Source: Excoecaria cochinchinensis (lineage: Eukaryota; Streptophyta; Magnoliopsida; Malpighiales; Euphorbiaceae). From it: a stretch of 64,000 nucleotides of DNA. A program made the position numbers and the translations under genes. The stretch is from the NCBI GenBank assembly GCA_947683425.1, contig CANTUQ010000073.1:17942001-18006000 (forward strand). The letters are read 5' to 3'. The notes beneath the pieces are model-generated. The model did not search any database, was not told the origin of the DNA, and was given only the letters and a program-made list of their open reading frames with translations. Shown piece by piece: positions 10,702 through 20,827 of the stretch. Each line of letters starts with the position of its first letter. Positions within the stretch are counted from its first letter, which is position 1.

Positions 10702-10945
10702 TTAGCGACGGCCAGAAGTAGGGACGCCCGTTGCTATATAGGGACAGGCACCGGAGCGGCAGCGCTGCGTGCAATGCTTCGCGTGCTTTTAGCGACGCAC
10801 AGCATTGGCGACGCTGCGCGTCGCCTTTGCGCGGCAGCAAGCTGGGCGCCTGGGCACCTCCGCGCTGGGCGCTCGGGTGCCCGCGAGCTGGGCTCCAGCG
10901 CGCTGCCGCAGGCGCAAAGCCGCGCCCGACACTAGCGATCCGTTT
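10702..10945 (-). repeat. GC-rich island in TAT-3 LTR
   Basis: Sharp GC island (GCGACGG, GACGCCCGTTGC, many GCGC steps) in AT-rich LTR, corresponding to the hairpin arrays of the other TAT LTRs. Here the hairpin pattern is less regular. Confidence 0.55.
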
Positions 10946-11162
10946 TTTTTTTTAATTTTAAATTGACTAAAAATACTATAATTTTAAGCCCCCATTTTTC
11001 AAAACTAATTTTTTAAAATATGTTTTATTATTTTTCAATTTTTCAGTCTAAAATGCAAATTTTACAAGGAAATCATCACTTTTAACCTTTTTGCCTGTGG
11101 AAAGGCGTCTTATATTCATTGGGTAACTCTGATCTGGACTAACTCAGGACCCGGTGTCTACA

Positions 11163-11747
11163 CATATGAATGTGGATATAAGCTTCTGAATATATGTCTT
11201 TATTATGCAAGTATGATTATATATCTGACATGATTATCCACATATGTCATTTCGTATGTGTTATGCTTTGACGACCGTTGTGAACGGCCGTCCACTCTTT
11301 TGTTGTGTGCTCCCCACTAAGCGTTATCGCTTAGCACGGTGTTTTATCCGTACAGGTGCGGAAGGTGCTGTATTTTCGGAGAGTCACCGCCAGTCAAGCC
11401 AACACAGAAGGGATTAGTGTTAGGGCTTACTTTTGTAATTGTGATAATGATTATTTTTGTAATAAAACTCTCATGTATCCGTAATTTTGTAAGCTTCCGC
11501 TATGTACATTTTTGGATATGTAATTCCTTTACTTGGGCATTTGATCATAATATTATTGTAATGATTTTGTTATATTAATGCATGATCAGTTGTTGTTCTC
11601 AAAACTTTTAATTTTTGTTGTATTTATAAATGTTATTGTGGATGAATGTATGTCTTTGTATCGATCTGTTGGTGCGACACCCCTGCTCCTACGGCATCTC
11701 ACTCCGATCCAGATGGGATCACCTACGTATGGGTAGGGGGTGTTACA
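11163..11747 (+). repeat. 5' LTR of chromovirus-1, right part
   Basis: It matches 25467-26051 of the 3' LTR almost base for base and ends GGGGGTGTTACA. The rest of the LTR lies on the far side of the TAT-3 insertion, left of the window. It holds the two-hairpin module at 11270-11292 (arms GACGACCGTT and AACGGCCGTC) and 11317-11334 (CTAAGCGTTATCGCTTAG). Confidence 0.9.
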
Positions 11748-11752
11748 GTTTT

Positions 11753-11775
11753 TGGTATGAAAGCCTAGGTTTAGG
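11753..11775 (+). other. primer-binding site, initiator-Met type
   Basis: TGGTATGAAAGCCTAGGTTT five bases after the LTR. The usual plant form is TGGTATCAGAGC, and chromovirus-2 keeps it exactly at 35498-35520 on the minus strand. Confidence 0.85.
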
Positions 11776-11870
11776 CGTTTCTGGGTGTTATTGTGATTGT
11801 TGTGGTGTGCATAGATAAGTATATGTCTAGGACTGTGTTGGCTGATGCGGTTGTCCTCTTGTTGTTTTAG

Positions 11871-12347
11871 ATGGATTCTGATTCTGTGCGAGGGTCGCTT
11901 GAGGGGTTACCTGAAAGCGTAAATCCCCAAGCTATTGATCCTTCGATCTCTGTGTTGGCTCAACCTACTAGGGTACAGCTCGAGGCCAAAGCCGTGCCTT
12001 TTGAGGTGATGCTTAAGCTATCTCAGGACATGGCTCGAGTCTTGGAGAGAGTGACTGCCCCTAAGGCCTCGACTGAGAGTATGAGAAGAGCTGGTGCTGA
12101 AGACTTTTATGGAACGGTTTTGGATGAGTCGGAAGTTGTTGAGAAGTGGATTTATAAGGTAAAGCATGCTTTGAGAGAAGTCTGGTGTCCTCCTAATCAG
12201 AAAGTAGAGTGTGCAGTGGCTTTGCTGCAAGGGTCTGCATATGAATGGTGGGAGTTGGTTTGTAGGCATCCTCGGTTGCCTGACCCGATTACTTGGGAAT
12301 TTTTCGAAAGAGCGTTGACGAACAAGTATGTGACTCAGACATACAAG
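11871..12347 (+). pseudogene. gag: gag, N-terminal half, chromovirus-1
   Basis: It opens at ATG 11871 (MDSDSVRGSLEG) and runs for 159 codons to the CACTA insertion. It includes the retrotransposon gag core around EWW.LV.RHPRLPDPITW and FFE...TNKYV. The same protein in chromovirus-2 starts at 35417 on the minus strand. After 12347 the gene continues at 16566 in the same frame once the AAG target duplication is counted. The break is therefore caused by a clean insertion. Confidence 0.85.
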
Positions 12348-12365
12348 CACTACAAGAAAAATGGC

Positions 12366-12860
12366 CTTTAACGAAGGAAAATCCGGTCGTTAAAAACTAA
12401 TAACGACCGGAAAATTCGGTCGGTAAAAGCCCCTTCGTTAAAGGTATAGACGACCGGATTTTGAATCCTGTCGTTAATGCCTTTAAAGACCAGAATGTTT
12501 CCGGTCGTTAAATACTGATTTTTAACGACTGGATTTTCTTTTCGCTGATTATGTTCACTTTTGACGAAAGGAATTCCGGTCGTTGAAAATACCTTTTAAC
12601 GACCGAATTTTCCATTCGCTGATTGTGTTCACTTTCAACGAAGGGAATTCCGGTCGTTGAAAATACCTTTTAACAACCGGATTTTCCCTTCGCTGATTGT
12701 GCTCACTTTCAACGAAGGAAATTCCGGTCGTTAAAAATTCCTTTTAGCGACCAAAATTTCCCTTCACTGATTATGCGCACTTTCAACGAAAAAAATTCCG
12801 ATCGTTAAAAATTTATTTTAGTGAGCGAATTTTTCTTTCGCTAATTGTGTTCACAGTTAA
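12366..12860. repeat. left subterminal repeats of the CACTA element
   Basis: About a dozen copies of CCGGTCGTT or AACGACCGG in both orientations, several within a larger unit of roughly 60-65 bp that contains TTCGCTGATT. In CACTA elements such repeats bind the TnpA-type protein; that role is inferred here. Confidence 0.8.
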
Positions 12861-12889
12861 CAAACAACAATACCAATATACTATACTCT

Positions 12890-15173
12890 CTGATTTATCA
12901 TAATACACTAGACATAAATACCAAAAGATATTTTAAAATATAAACTATTTTATAATATTACATGTAGGTACATATCATTCACATATATTTTATACTAAAA
13001 CATAATAAATTCTTTTCATATATTAAAAAAGAAAAGTTACAAAGTATAGTCAAATTTACAAATTAAATAGCATTCTATTTGTCACAACTCCAAATAAAAT
13101 AAAAACTATCAATGACATGTAAGTTCAAGAAAACAACCCTTCTCTATACTAATTTCTATTCAAAAGATTTTTGAGAAAAATGCGAAAAATAAACATCCTA
13201 ATTTCGCTGTCCAAAATTTTGAAGACCTGCAAAATATATAACAAAAGCTAAAATTAATATTCACAAGTAAAAATAAAAATATCGTATAAAAATATAAATA
13301 ATAAAAAGTATGAGCAAATAATGACCTCCGAAGTGCCATAGTGGCCATAAAGTTGACAAGTGATTATATTAAAAGATTAGATATTATACAATCTAAATGC
13401 TTGAAACGATTTATTTTGCATTTACTAAAAAAGAAAAAAGAAAAAAAAATAGAATGATAGATTTAATTAGAAAAATACAATAACTCATTGAAAATAAACA
13501 GGTACCGAAAGCTTAAACAGAACAACTAAAAATGAATATCAGGTCTTTATATACAAAAGAGACTAACAAACTTGATTAACATTTATTGGTCTAGCTCAGC
13601 ATTCTCTAACATGCTCTACCGACTAATTATCCTATAACAGCTTCTAATTGGTAATGCTAATCCAACATAAGTAGGCTAATTAAACTATATGTCACATAAT
13701 ATTATTTAATCTATTTTTGATTTATTAACAACACAAAGTTTTCTTTCTCAATTACAAAATTATATTTGAAAAAAAATACTCAATTCTCTTTATTCATGTT
13801 AATGGGACAGATACGAAAATCAATGACATGAAATTTACAAAGTTCAATAGTTTGCTACATTAAGAAAATTAACATAACTTTATGATGTGAAGTTCAAGAA
13901 TTCTCCAATACTAGCATCCACCAAAATCAGCAATTGAATCAGCTAGTAGAAAATATTGAATCCAAAACCACCAAAATGTAGTTGTATAAAATATTATCAT
14001 ACATTGAAATGTGCCTTTATTCCATAAGAGATGCTAATATGTGTATGTAACAGTTAGTAGAATATTTACGCATTTATAGCAACAATATAAGAAAAATGCA
14101 AATTTGTCATAATATTGAATGATATATTACAAGACTCAAGTTTCAAGTTAAGTTCGCGGCACGAATTATCTTACCCTATAGGCTGTAACCATTTTTGCAT
14201 AACTACTTTCTACAAAAAGGTAATGAAGAACTACAATGACTAATGAACCAATGGGAATGACAACTAGGACTTCCAACACCAACAGCTATTAAAAGTAAAA
14301 AAGGTTGGTGGTGTTTAATATTTCTAAACGCCAAGGGAATACATAGGCATAGGACACCTAATATTTAAAAGACTTGAAGTTCAATTCTTTTTTCTTCACA
14401 ACCCCTTTTTTTTCTAAAAGCCATTTAATAAAATTAAAAAAAACAGACCCTTGAATTAGTTATTAATTCCTAAGTCCATGAAGCTGCAGGTTCAAGAACA
14501 TGGCCAATGGCCATTATACCTATTCTAGCTGATGACCTAATGGCTACAAGCCAAAGACTCGAAGGCCTTTCATGTTTGTTGCTTTAGTAATACCCCCATT
14601 ATTTATCACTTCTGAATGAAGTATACGGAGAACAGCTATATTAGCACTATGAGAGGTCGTTGATTATACTTCTCTTTTGGCAACCAGTAAATCTATGAGG
14701 ACATTAATTAGGGCCAACTTGTTACTAATGATGCTGATTCTAATTGCTTATCTTCCATAATCTAGAAAATATACTAGAAAAGGCATTATTTGAGGAGGAG
14801 ATTCTAAGGTTATTTTAGAAGTCATGATCAAAAGTTTCACATGGTGAATGCATGATCACCGGAAGGAGATATCTATTAAAGAATTACTACCCAAAACCAT
14901 ATCAGGGAGATATAGAAATTTGAATATCTAATCTGATTACTAGGCCTGCTCTATTTTTGACAGGAAGATATAAACTTTGAAACAATAAGAGTAATACAAC
15001 CATGAGAGTGCATGTCCAGGAACGTCAATTTCAGCCAATACATTAATTCCTTGCTAGTATTATCAAAACTCACAATACAAGAACTATATATTTAAATCCT
15101 CTAACCTCAGGCCAGCTATAAATTTTCTTAGAAGTAAACAAGCAATTCCTCAATTAAAATTCTTGGATTGTAC
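12890..15173. other. AT-rich interior of the CACTA element
   Basis: No transposase domain could be read in any frame. One short open segment with splice-like ends is listed separately at 14175-14285. The remainder looks like intron-type or spacer DNA captured together with the exon at 15174-15300. Confidence 0.5.
14175..14285 (-). pseudogene. possible captured exon (hydrophobic segment)
   Basis: 37 codons open between an AG (14286-14287) and a GTAAG donor, both on the minus strand. The translation has a membrane-like stretch (VLVVIPIGSLVIVVLHYLF) and then ESSYAKMVTAYR. It lies downstream of and on the same strand as the stronger exon at 15174-15300. I do not recognise the sequence, so this could be chance. 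Confidence 0.3.
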
Positions 15174-15300
15174 CTTATGATGAGCAAAGTTAATATGAGA
15201 AGGATCAAATACATTATCCATGAGTGTATCATAACCATAGAACAAATCCTGCTGAATTGTAACTGTTGAGAACTCAGGTTTTTCAAAGTCATCAGGTAAC
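15174..15300 (-). pseudogene. captured exon of a pheophorbide a oxygenase-like Rieske oxygenase
   Basis: 127 bases on the minus strand, bounded by a pyrimidine-rich tract ending in CAG and by a GTAC donor. The translation includes PEFSTVTIQQDLFYGYDTLM and then DNVFDPSHINFAHHK. The last part fits D-x3-D-x2-H-x4-H, the mononuclear-iron motif of Rieske-type oxygenases, and the whole most resembles PAO/ACD1 of chlorophyll breakdown. No Rieske iron-sulfur exon or further oxygenase exons could be read, so only a fragment was captured. It lies inside the CACTA element, so it has moved with it and is not a host locus. Whether it is transcribed is unknown. Confidence 0.7.
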
Positions 15301-15910
15301 CTGAAGAATTCAAATAAGAAAGCAGGTGATTAATATAAGCACAACATCATCAAGTTCAATGTGTTAATCATCATATAAACTCTAAATGGAGTGAAAATAA
15401 AAGCAGGATCAATCATGCGATGTAATGCATATTTACAAAAAAGAGAGTACAAAAGCTCATGCTATTGTTCATGTTCCTGGTGATATGCAATTAGTCTATT
15501 ACAATGCATAAATAGAATTCACATCCAAATATAAACTTTTTTTCTATGGAACTAAACCCATTAAAGCAATCATAATTTACTCCAACAGCAACACAAAATT
15601 CAATTGAAAATAGAAAAATGTCACTGGGCACATTCTTAGGAAGAAATTCGATTGTAATGTCCAATAACGCTTCCGATTTTTGATGGCACTAATGCGATGT
15701 AATGTCCGACTGATGCCACCAGTGAATGGTTAGAGCAAAATACATATATATACCTTAATACACATCCATAATTAGACAGATATGAAGTGAGAAAGGAATC
15801 AAATGATTGAAATCACAATCAATTAACCATATACGCAGTAACCATATACACAGGATTGAAATTCACAATAAATAGTATAATTTTAAAGCAATTAGGGAAT
15901 AAAACTAACC

Positions 15911-16324
15911 TTAAAAGTGGTTGCTGGTGACCGGAGGTGGCTCAGATATGTCGGTTCGGTATTGGTCACAGGTGACTGTCGATGAAGATTGAAAACCAAA
16001 ATGAAAAATGGTTAAAGAAAAGAACAGGAATGTTAAGAACAGGGCATAGTCACCGGCGAGCAATAGACGACGAAAGAGCGGCGATGAGGGCGAGTGGCAA
16101 CGGCGATGAGGGCGAGTGGCGACGGCGACGAGAGGTGAGCTGCGACGGGCGACGGCAGCGATCTGATGGCACGCGAGGGAGATGTCTCTAGAGGTAGCAA
16201 TAGCGGCGAGACTTGACCTGCGATGGCGGGGTGGGGGTGAACGGCGGTGGGGTGGAGGGCAACGCCGGATCTGGCACCTGGAGCCTGGCAAGGGAGGGGA
16301 GGCGCGATAAAAGAGGCGACGCAA
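15911..16324 (-). other. GC-rich open frame near the right end of the CACTA element
   Basis: 137 codons on the minus strand, rich in Arg, Pro, Ser and Ala, with a hydrophobic run near residues 93-110. The base composition contrasts with the AT-rich interior. It may be a captured 5' exon or untranslated region rather than a gene; I recognise no family. Confidence 0.25.
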
Positions 16325-16394
16325 ATGAGAGGTAGATGGGAAAATGGGTTTTGTAATTTTAGGTTATATTTGCAGGTGAACCATTTTGTTTTAA

Positions 16395-16550
16395 CCTTTC
16401 AACGACCGGATTTTGACCCTTTTAGCGACTGGATTTAAACCCTTCATTAAAATTTGAGTTCTAACGACCGAATTTAATTTCCTTCGCTATTTGTATCTTT
16501 TTACGATCGGATTTTGGCCCTTCGTTAACTTTTGGTCGTTAAAACTCAAT
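16395..16550. repeat. right subterminal repeats of the CACTA element
   Basis: Five copies of AACGACCGG-type units, mirroring the left end, run up to the terminal inverted repeat. Confidence 0.8.
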
Positions 16551-16565
16551 TTTCTTGTAGTGAAG

Positions 16566-17115
16566 GATGCAAGGTGGGCTCAATTCTTGAGTTTAAAACA
16601 AAGGGCAATGTCTGTGTCTAAGTTTGAGAAGGAGTTTAACCGGTTGGCTAAGTATGCACCAGAAGGTATTTTGACAAAGGAGTTCAGGTGTAGGCATTTT
16701 GATGCCGGTTTGAACGATTCGCTGCGGGCGATGTTGATTTCTTTAATGGGTACTCCGAGAGTGGGTTATTACCAGATTATGCAAGCTGTTGTTAGGGCTG
16801 AGAGGTCAGAATCAGTGCTGAGAGAGAGAGCTCAGAGGAGGAATCCTTCTCGTGGTGGTTCATCTTTTTCGTCCTCGGGTAAAAGATCAAGGAACCTGCA
16901 GGATGAATCATCTTTAGGCCCGGCTACTACAGGTAAAAGATAGGGTTCAGCAGCGGTGTCCGGTTCTGGTAGAGGTGGTGCTGGTGGTAGGACCGAGTCG
17001 ATGCCTGTGTGCTCTCATTACAGTAAGCCTCATCAGGGTGAGTGTAGGTGGCTCACAGGTGGATGTTTCAGATGTGGGAGCACCGAACACTTTTTAGCCA
17101 GCTGTCCGAGGTAGA
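16566..17115 (+). pseudogene. gag: gag, C-terminal half with zinc knuckle, chromovirus-1
   Basis: It resumes the frame of 11871-12347 with ARWAQFLSLKQR and continues through FEKEFNRLAKYAP and a basic RGRG-type region. A zinc knuckle CFRCGSTEHFLASC (C-x2-C-x4-H-x4-C) lies at 17064-17105. In-frame stops occur at 16940-16942 (TAG) and just after the knuckle at 17113-17115. Both are one C-to-T step from Gln or Arg codons. In this lineage gag and pol are one frame, so these stops also separate gag from protease. Confidence 0.85.
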
Positions 17116-17819
17116 ATGAGGATTTGAGTGCTCAGAGAGAGACCAGCAGAGTTGGTTTGAATGCCACATAAGCTGCCCGTGGTAGAGGTAGAGGTAGAGG
17201 TTGAAGCGAACGACCTAAAGAGGGGGCTGCATCTGAGTCAGTTGAGCGTCCATCACCTGTTCTAGCTAGAGCTTATGCTATGAGAGTCAGAGATGAGCAA
17301 GATGCCCCTGATGTGATAGCTGGTAAGTTCTTACTCCATGACATTGAATTATATGCTCTAATTGACTCTGGTTCCACACACTCATATTTGTGCACTGATA
17401 AGTTAAGTGATAAGTTGCTTGTGGTAGACCAGTTAGATTATGAGATCTGTGTGACCAGTCCTTTAGGGCATAGTTTCAATGTGAGTAGAGTGTTTAGGAA
17501 TTATTCCCTATTGTTTGAGGGAGTTGAGTTTCCAGCAGATTTGATTGAGTTGCCTTTCAGAGAGTTTGATTTGATTTTGGGTATGGACTGGTTGGGTAAG
17601 CATCGGGCAGTGGTTGACTGTCATAGGAAGACAGTTGTGCTTCGGGATAGAGATCGATCATCTATGGTTGTTAAAGGTTTGGGTGCTAGCTCTTTGAGCA
17701 ATGTGATTTTCGCGATGCAAGCTAAGAGATTTATTAGGAAGGGTTGTGAGGCTTTTCTTGCAGTGGTGTTAGATTCCAAGAGGGATCAAGTTAGGATTGA
17801 GGATATCCCGATTGTCTGA
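17116..17819 (+). pseudogene. pro: aspartic protease (PR), chromovirus-1
   Basis: A Gly/Arg-rich linker with two stops (near 17168 and 17203) precedes an open stretch from 17280. The protease active site reads ALIDSGSTHSYL (D-S-G intact), followed by VFRN, PFREFDLILGMDWL and HRAVVDC, which fits the retropepsin fold. The frame ends at a TGA at 17817-17819 and then continues directly as the N-terminal RT region. The equivalent protease in chromovirus-2 has D-P-G instead. Confidence 0.85.
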
Positions 17820-17978
17820 GAGTTTGGTGATGTGTTCCCGAGTGAGTTATCTGGTTTGCCTCCTGAGATAGAAGTGGAGTTACCCATAGAGATAGTGCCG
17901 AGTACTACTCCCATATCGAAAGCACCTTATCGGATGGCTCCTGTAGAGTTGAGAGAACTCGAAACTCAGCTACAAGAG
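17820..17978 (+). pseudogene. RT N-terminal region, chromovirus-1, cut by a TAT LTR
   Basis: Same frame as the protease, with FPSELSGLPPE, EVELPIEIVPST, ISKAPYRMAPVEL and RELETQLQE. It stops inside the codon series of the RT finger region where the TAT solo LTR begins at 17979. It resumes at 20828 with LLDK.FIRPSISPWGAPVLF. Confidence 0.85.
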
Positions 17979-19455
17979 TGTGACGCGCGCCGAACCCCAT
18001 GGTGCCCCGAAGGCCCGCTTTTAGGGCTATCGAGAGAGGTTCATGAAAGCTTGTAAGGTATTTACAAGTGCGTCTATTTTGGGCAACAAGGAGATTTCAT
18101 GGAGTCGCCACCCAATAAAACATTGGGAAAGTTCATCTCTCCTCAGTGAGCCTAAGACGGTGCATCTTTATCCATTTTGGGCAAACTAAAGGGGTCTTGG
18201 AGGCATTCACCCCAATAGAACATTGGAATGACCCTCTAACCCTATGGAGCCTAGGATTGTAAATTGAGTCTTTTGGTGGGACACAAGAGGTATCTTGGAG
18301 ATCCCATTCCAACAAAATATCGGAATGGCCCTCTCGCGTCGTTGAGCCCAAAGACCAGAGATGGTTTGGGACTTCCCATTTATTCATACCTTGATTAAGT
18401 TTATAATTGAGTTTTGAATTTAGCGTTTCATCCCTTTTCTCATTCAATTTTAATGCAGTTTTATTAAACGCGCATGTTAAACACATAATAAAAGCGATAA
18501 ATAAAGTAAATGAAAGCAAAATAAATTACAACAAAACTAGGGGCGGAATACAACCCCCATTTGTAAATAAAATACAATTCATACATAAATCGGGCTATTT
18601 ATTAAAGATGAGGACATTGGTCCTCTCATGCATAATTAAAGAAAGTAATTTTAAAGTGAAAATTTATTTTGGAAGAAGAAGCTAGGACATTGGTCCCCTT
18701 TTTATCTAGAAAAAAAATAAATTAATTAAATAGAAATATTTTTGTGATTTTTTAATTAACGTGCATAAAAAATAATTTATTACAAATTACGTATTAGAAA
18801 TAAAATAATGAAAGCAAAGTAATAAAAATTAATAAAAAATTAACAAGTCAACTCCCAAATGAATCTTCAAATCTTCATGGGCTCCCACTTGGTATGAAAA
18901 ATACTCACACATAAAAATAAATAATGAAAATAAAAGAAAAAAAAAACAAATAAAAGTGAAGTTAGTAAAAAATTAATTAAACATATAACATGAAAACAAT
19001 TAAATTAAGGCAATCAAAATTGCATCACGTATGACAAGCCAATTAAAATGACATAATAAAAATATGCAATCTAATTAATTAACAATTTAGCATGCATAAA
19101 AGATAACACAATAATAGTAAAATTCAACATGCATAAACAAGCATAAAATAATGATGATAGAATTTAGCATGCATAAGAAACATAAAATAACATCAATAAC
19201 ATCCAATCATGCATAAAAAATATAATATATATAAAATTCAGCATGCATAAGAAATACAAATAATAATATTAATAATAATGATACTAGTATCAAATGATAG
19301 CAATAAATAAGGATAATAAAAATTATAATAATAAAACTAACAATTGCAACTATAACAATAATAAACATAATGAAACCAAAGAGTATTAAACAACGCAAAT
19401 TAAGCATGCAAGAATAAACTAATATATGGCAAAATAATAAAACATGGCAAATAAT

Positions 19456-19456
<1 letters not shown>

Positions 19457-19535
<79 letters not shown>
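19457..19535. repeat. (AAC)n(AAT)n microsatellite
   Basis: A run of AAC triplets passes into a run of AAT triplets inside the solo LTR. The long hydrophobic frame seen on the other strand here is a by-product of this composition. Confidence 0.9.
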
Positions 19536-19536
<1 letters not shown>

Positions 19537-20456
19537 GAAGATGAACAATCCAATTAAATATGGAAGAATAAAATGAAAATAAGATAAGCCAATTATGCTA
19601 AACATATTAAATGATAATACTAATACTATTTGTGAACAAAAATGATGACAATAATATGAACATGAACAATTAAATAAGAAATAAGAATAAGAAATAATAA
19701 TATGAACAATTAAATAAAAATAAAAAATAAGAAGTAAAAGTATGAACAATTAAATAAAAAAAATAAGAAGTAAAAGAATGAACAATTAAATAATAGATCA
19801 AAAAGAATTTACATGATAATTAATTAAATAAAATCAAAAGAATAAGAAAATAAGAAGAAAATGATAGAACTAAAAGAATTTACATGTTAGCTAATTAATT
19901 GGAAACAAAAAAAATGGAATTAAAAATTAAATTAAAAATTGAGCCAAGAATGTTTACCCTCAAAATTTATCTTGAAGAAATGAAGGTAGATGATCCAATT
20001 CCTTGTCTTGATTGTAAGAATATAATTAGAAAAATAAAGTGTTTGAAAATGAATTTTTACTCAAAAACAAATAATTGATTTATTTGCTTTAAAGTAAAAA
20101 TTGTTTGATGAGAAGAAGAAAAAATTCTCAACAACAAAAATTGTTCTTTTTGCCTTAAGAATTCACTTGGAAATTTTTTTAAGAAAAGTTGAGAGAATTG
20201 ATTTGAGAGAAGAAAGAAGAAGAAAAATAAATTCTAAAGAAAAATCCCCCTATTTTCCTTCCAAAATTCCCTTTTTATTTTTTCCTAAAAAAATCAGATT
20301 TTTAATTAAAGAATTAATTAAATTAACTCCCATAATCACTAAAAACTTCAGAATTTCAAGGTGTAGGGATATAAAAAGTTTTAGCATTGAATTTAAATTA
20401 AATTATGCAAAACAAAAATTAAAAACACCCAAAAATGAAGAAAACCGGATTTCGGC

Positions 20457-20590
20457 AGCCAAAAGGCCAGGGGGCGAGAGACGCCCGTCGGCGTGCCCGA
20501 TGGGCGTCTCCCGCGCGCAGCAGCGCGCGACGGCGATGCGCGCCTCGCAACGCGCTGGGGCGCTGTCGCACGCGACACCCGCCGAAAAAA
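20457..20590 (-). repeat. GC-rich hairpin array in the TAT solo LTR
   Basis: It contains GACGCCCGTCGGCGTGCCCG followed by CGCGCGC-rich units. The location matches the U3 island of the other TAT LTRs. Confidence 0.6.
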
Positions 20591-20827
20591 AATATATATA
20601 TATTTTTTTAATTTTCTAAAAAGCAATAATTTCAAAACATACCCTTTTGTCTCAAAATAATTTTTAAAATATTTTTAAAATACATTTTTATTTATTCCTA
20701 ACAAATCAAAGCGACAAGAAAATTATCACTTCCAACTTTCATTCTTTTTGCTTATAAATCGGCACACTTAATTTCATCATTGGGTAATCCTGATCAAGGC
20801 TACTCTGGACCCGGTGTCTACAAAAAG

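Larger units (their letters stand above)
6645..11162 (-). mobile_element. TAT-lineage element TAT-3, 5' part only
   Basis: Read on the minus strand: 5' LTR (8301-11162), primer-binding site, leader and the first part of gag, cut off at 6645 by a chromovirus LTR. The remainder would lie left of the window. The right flank (from 11163) is chromovirus-1 LTR, so TAT-3 inserted into that LTR. Confidence 0.8.
8301..11162 (-). repeat. 5' LTR of TAT-3
   Basis: 2862 bp. Read on the minus strand it starts TGTAGACACCGGGTCC and ends CGTGTCACA, then the primer-binding site follows. It is very AT-rich with one GC-rich island. It holds no gene. A TATA-like TATAAAAA lies at 10528-10535 on the minus strand. 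Confidence 0.85.
12348..16562. mobile_element. non-autonomous CACTA (En/Spm-type) transposon
   Basis: Perfect 13-bp terminal inverted repeats (CACTACAAGAAAA and its complement) and a 3-bp target duplication AAG (12345-12347 and 16563-16565) identify the superfamily. Length is 4215 bp. Subterminal repeats of AACGACCGG/CCGGTCGTT crowd both ends. No transposase-like frame is visible, so movement would need proteins from another copy. The interior carries at least one exon of a host gene. Confidence 0.9.
17979..20822 (-). repeat. TAT solo LTR inserted in chromovirus-1 RT
   Basis: On the plus strand it begins TGTGACGCGCG and ends CGGTGTCTACA, the reversed ends of the TAT-3 LTR. Flanks AAGAG (17974-17978) and AAAAG (20823-20827) are a 5-bp target duplication with one change. 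No internal region is present, so it is a solo LTR left by LTR-LTR recombination. Length is 2844 bp. It contains a microsatellite and a GC-rich island at 20457-20590. Confidence 0.9.

Noticed and set aside
10731..10955. GC-rich frame in the TAT-3 LTR as a gene
   Set aside because: It lies within the regulatory GC island of the LTR; there is no recognisable protein and no counterpart frame in other LTRs.
13160..13348. Further captured exon in the CACTA element
   Set aside because: There is a splice-like CAG with a pyrimidine tract, but the translation is not recognisable and the frame is short.
19207..19749. 180-codon hydrophobic frame on the minus strand
   Set aside because: It reads through AT-rich LTR and the AAC/AAT microsatellite, giving runs of Ile and Val; no domain.
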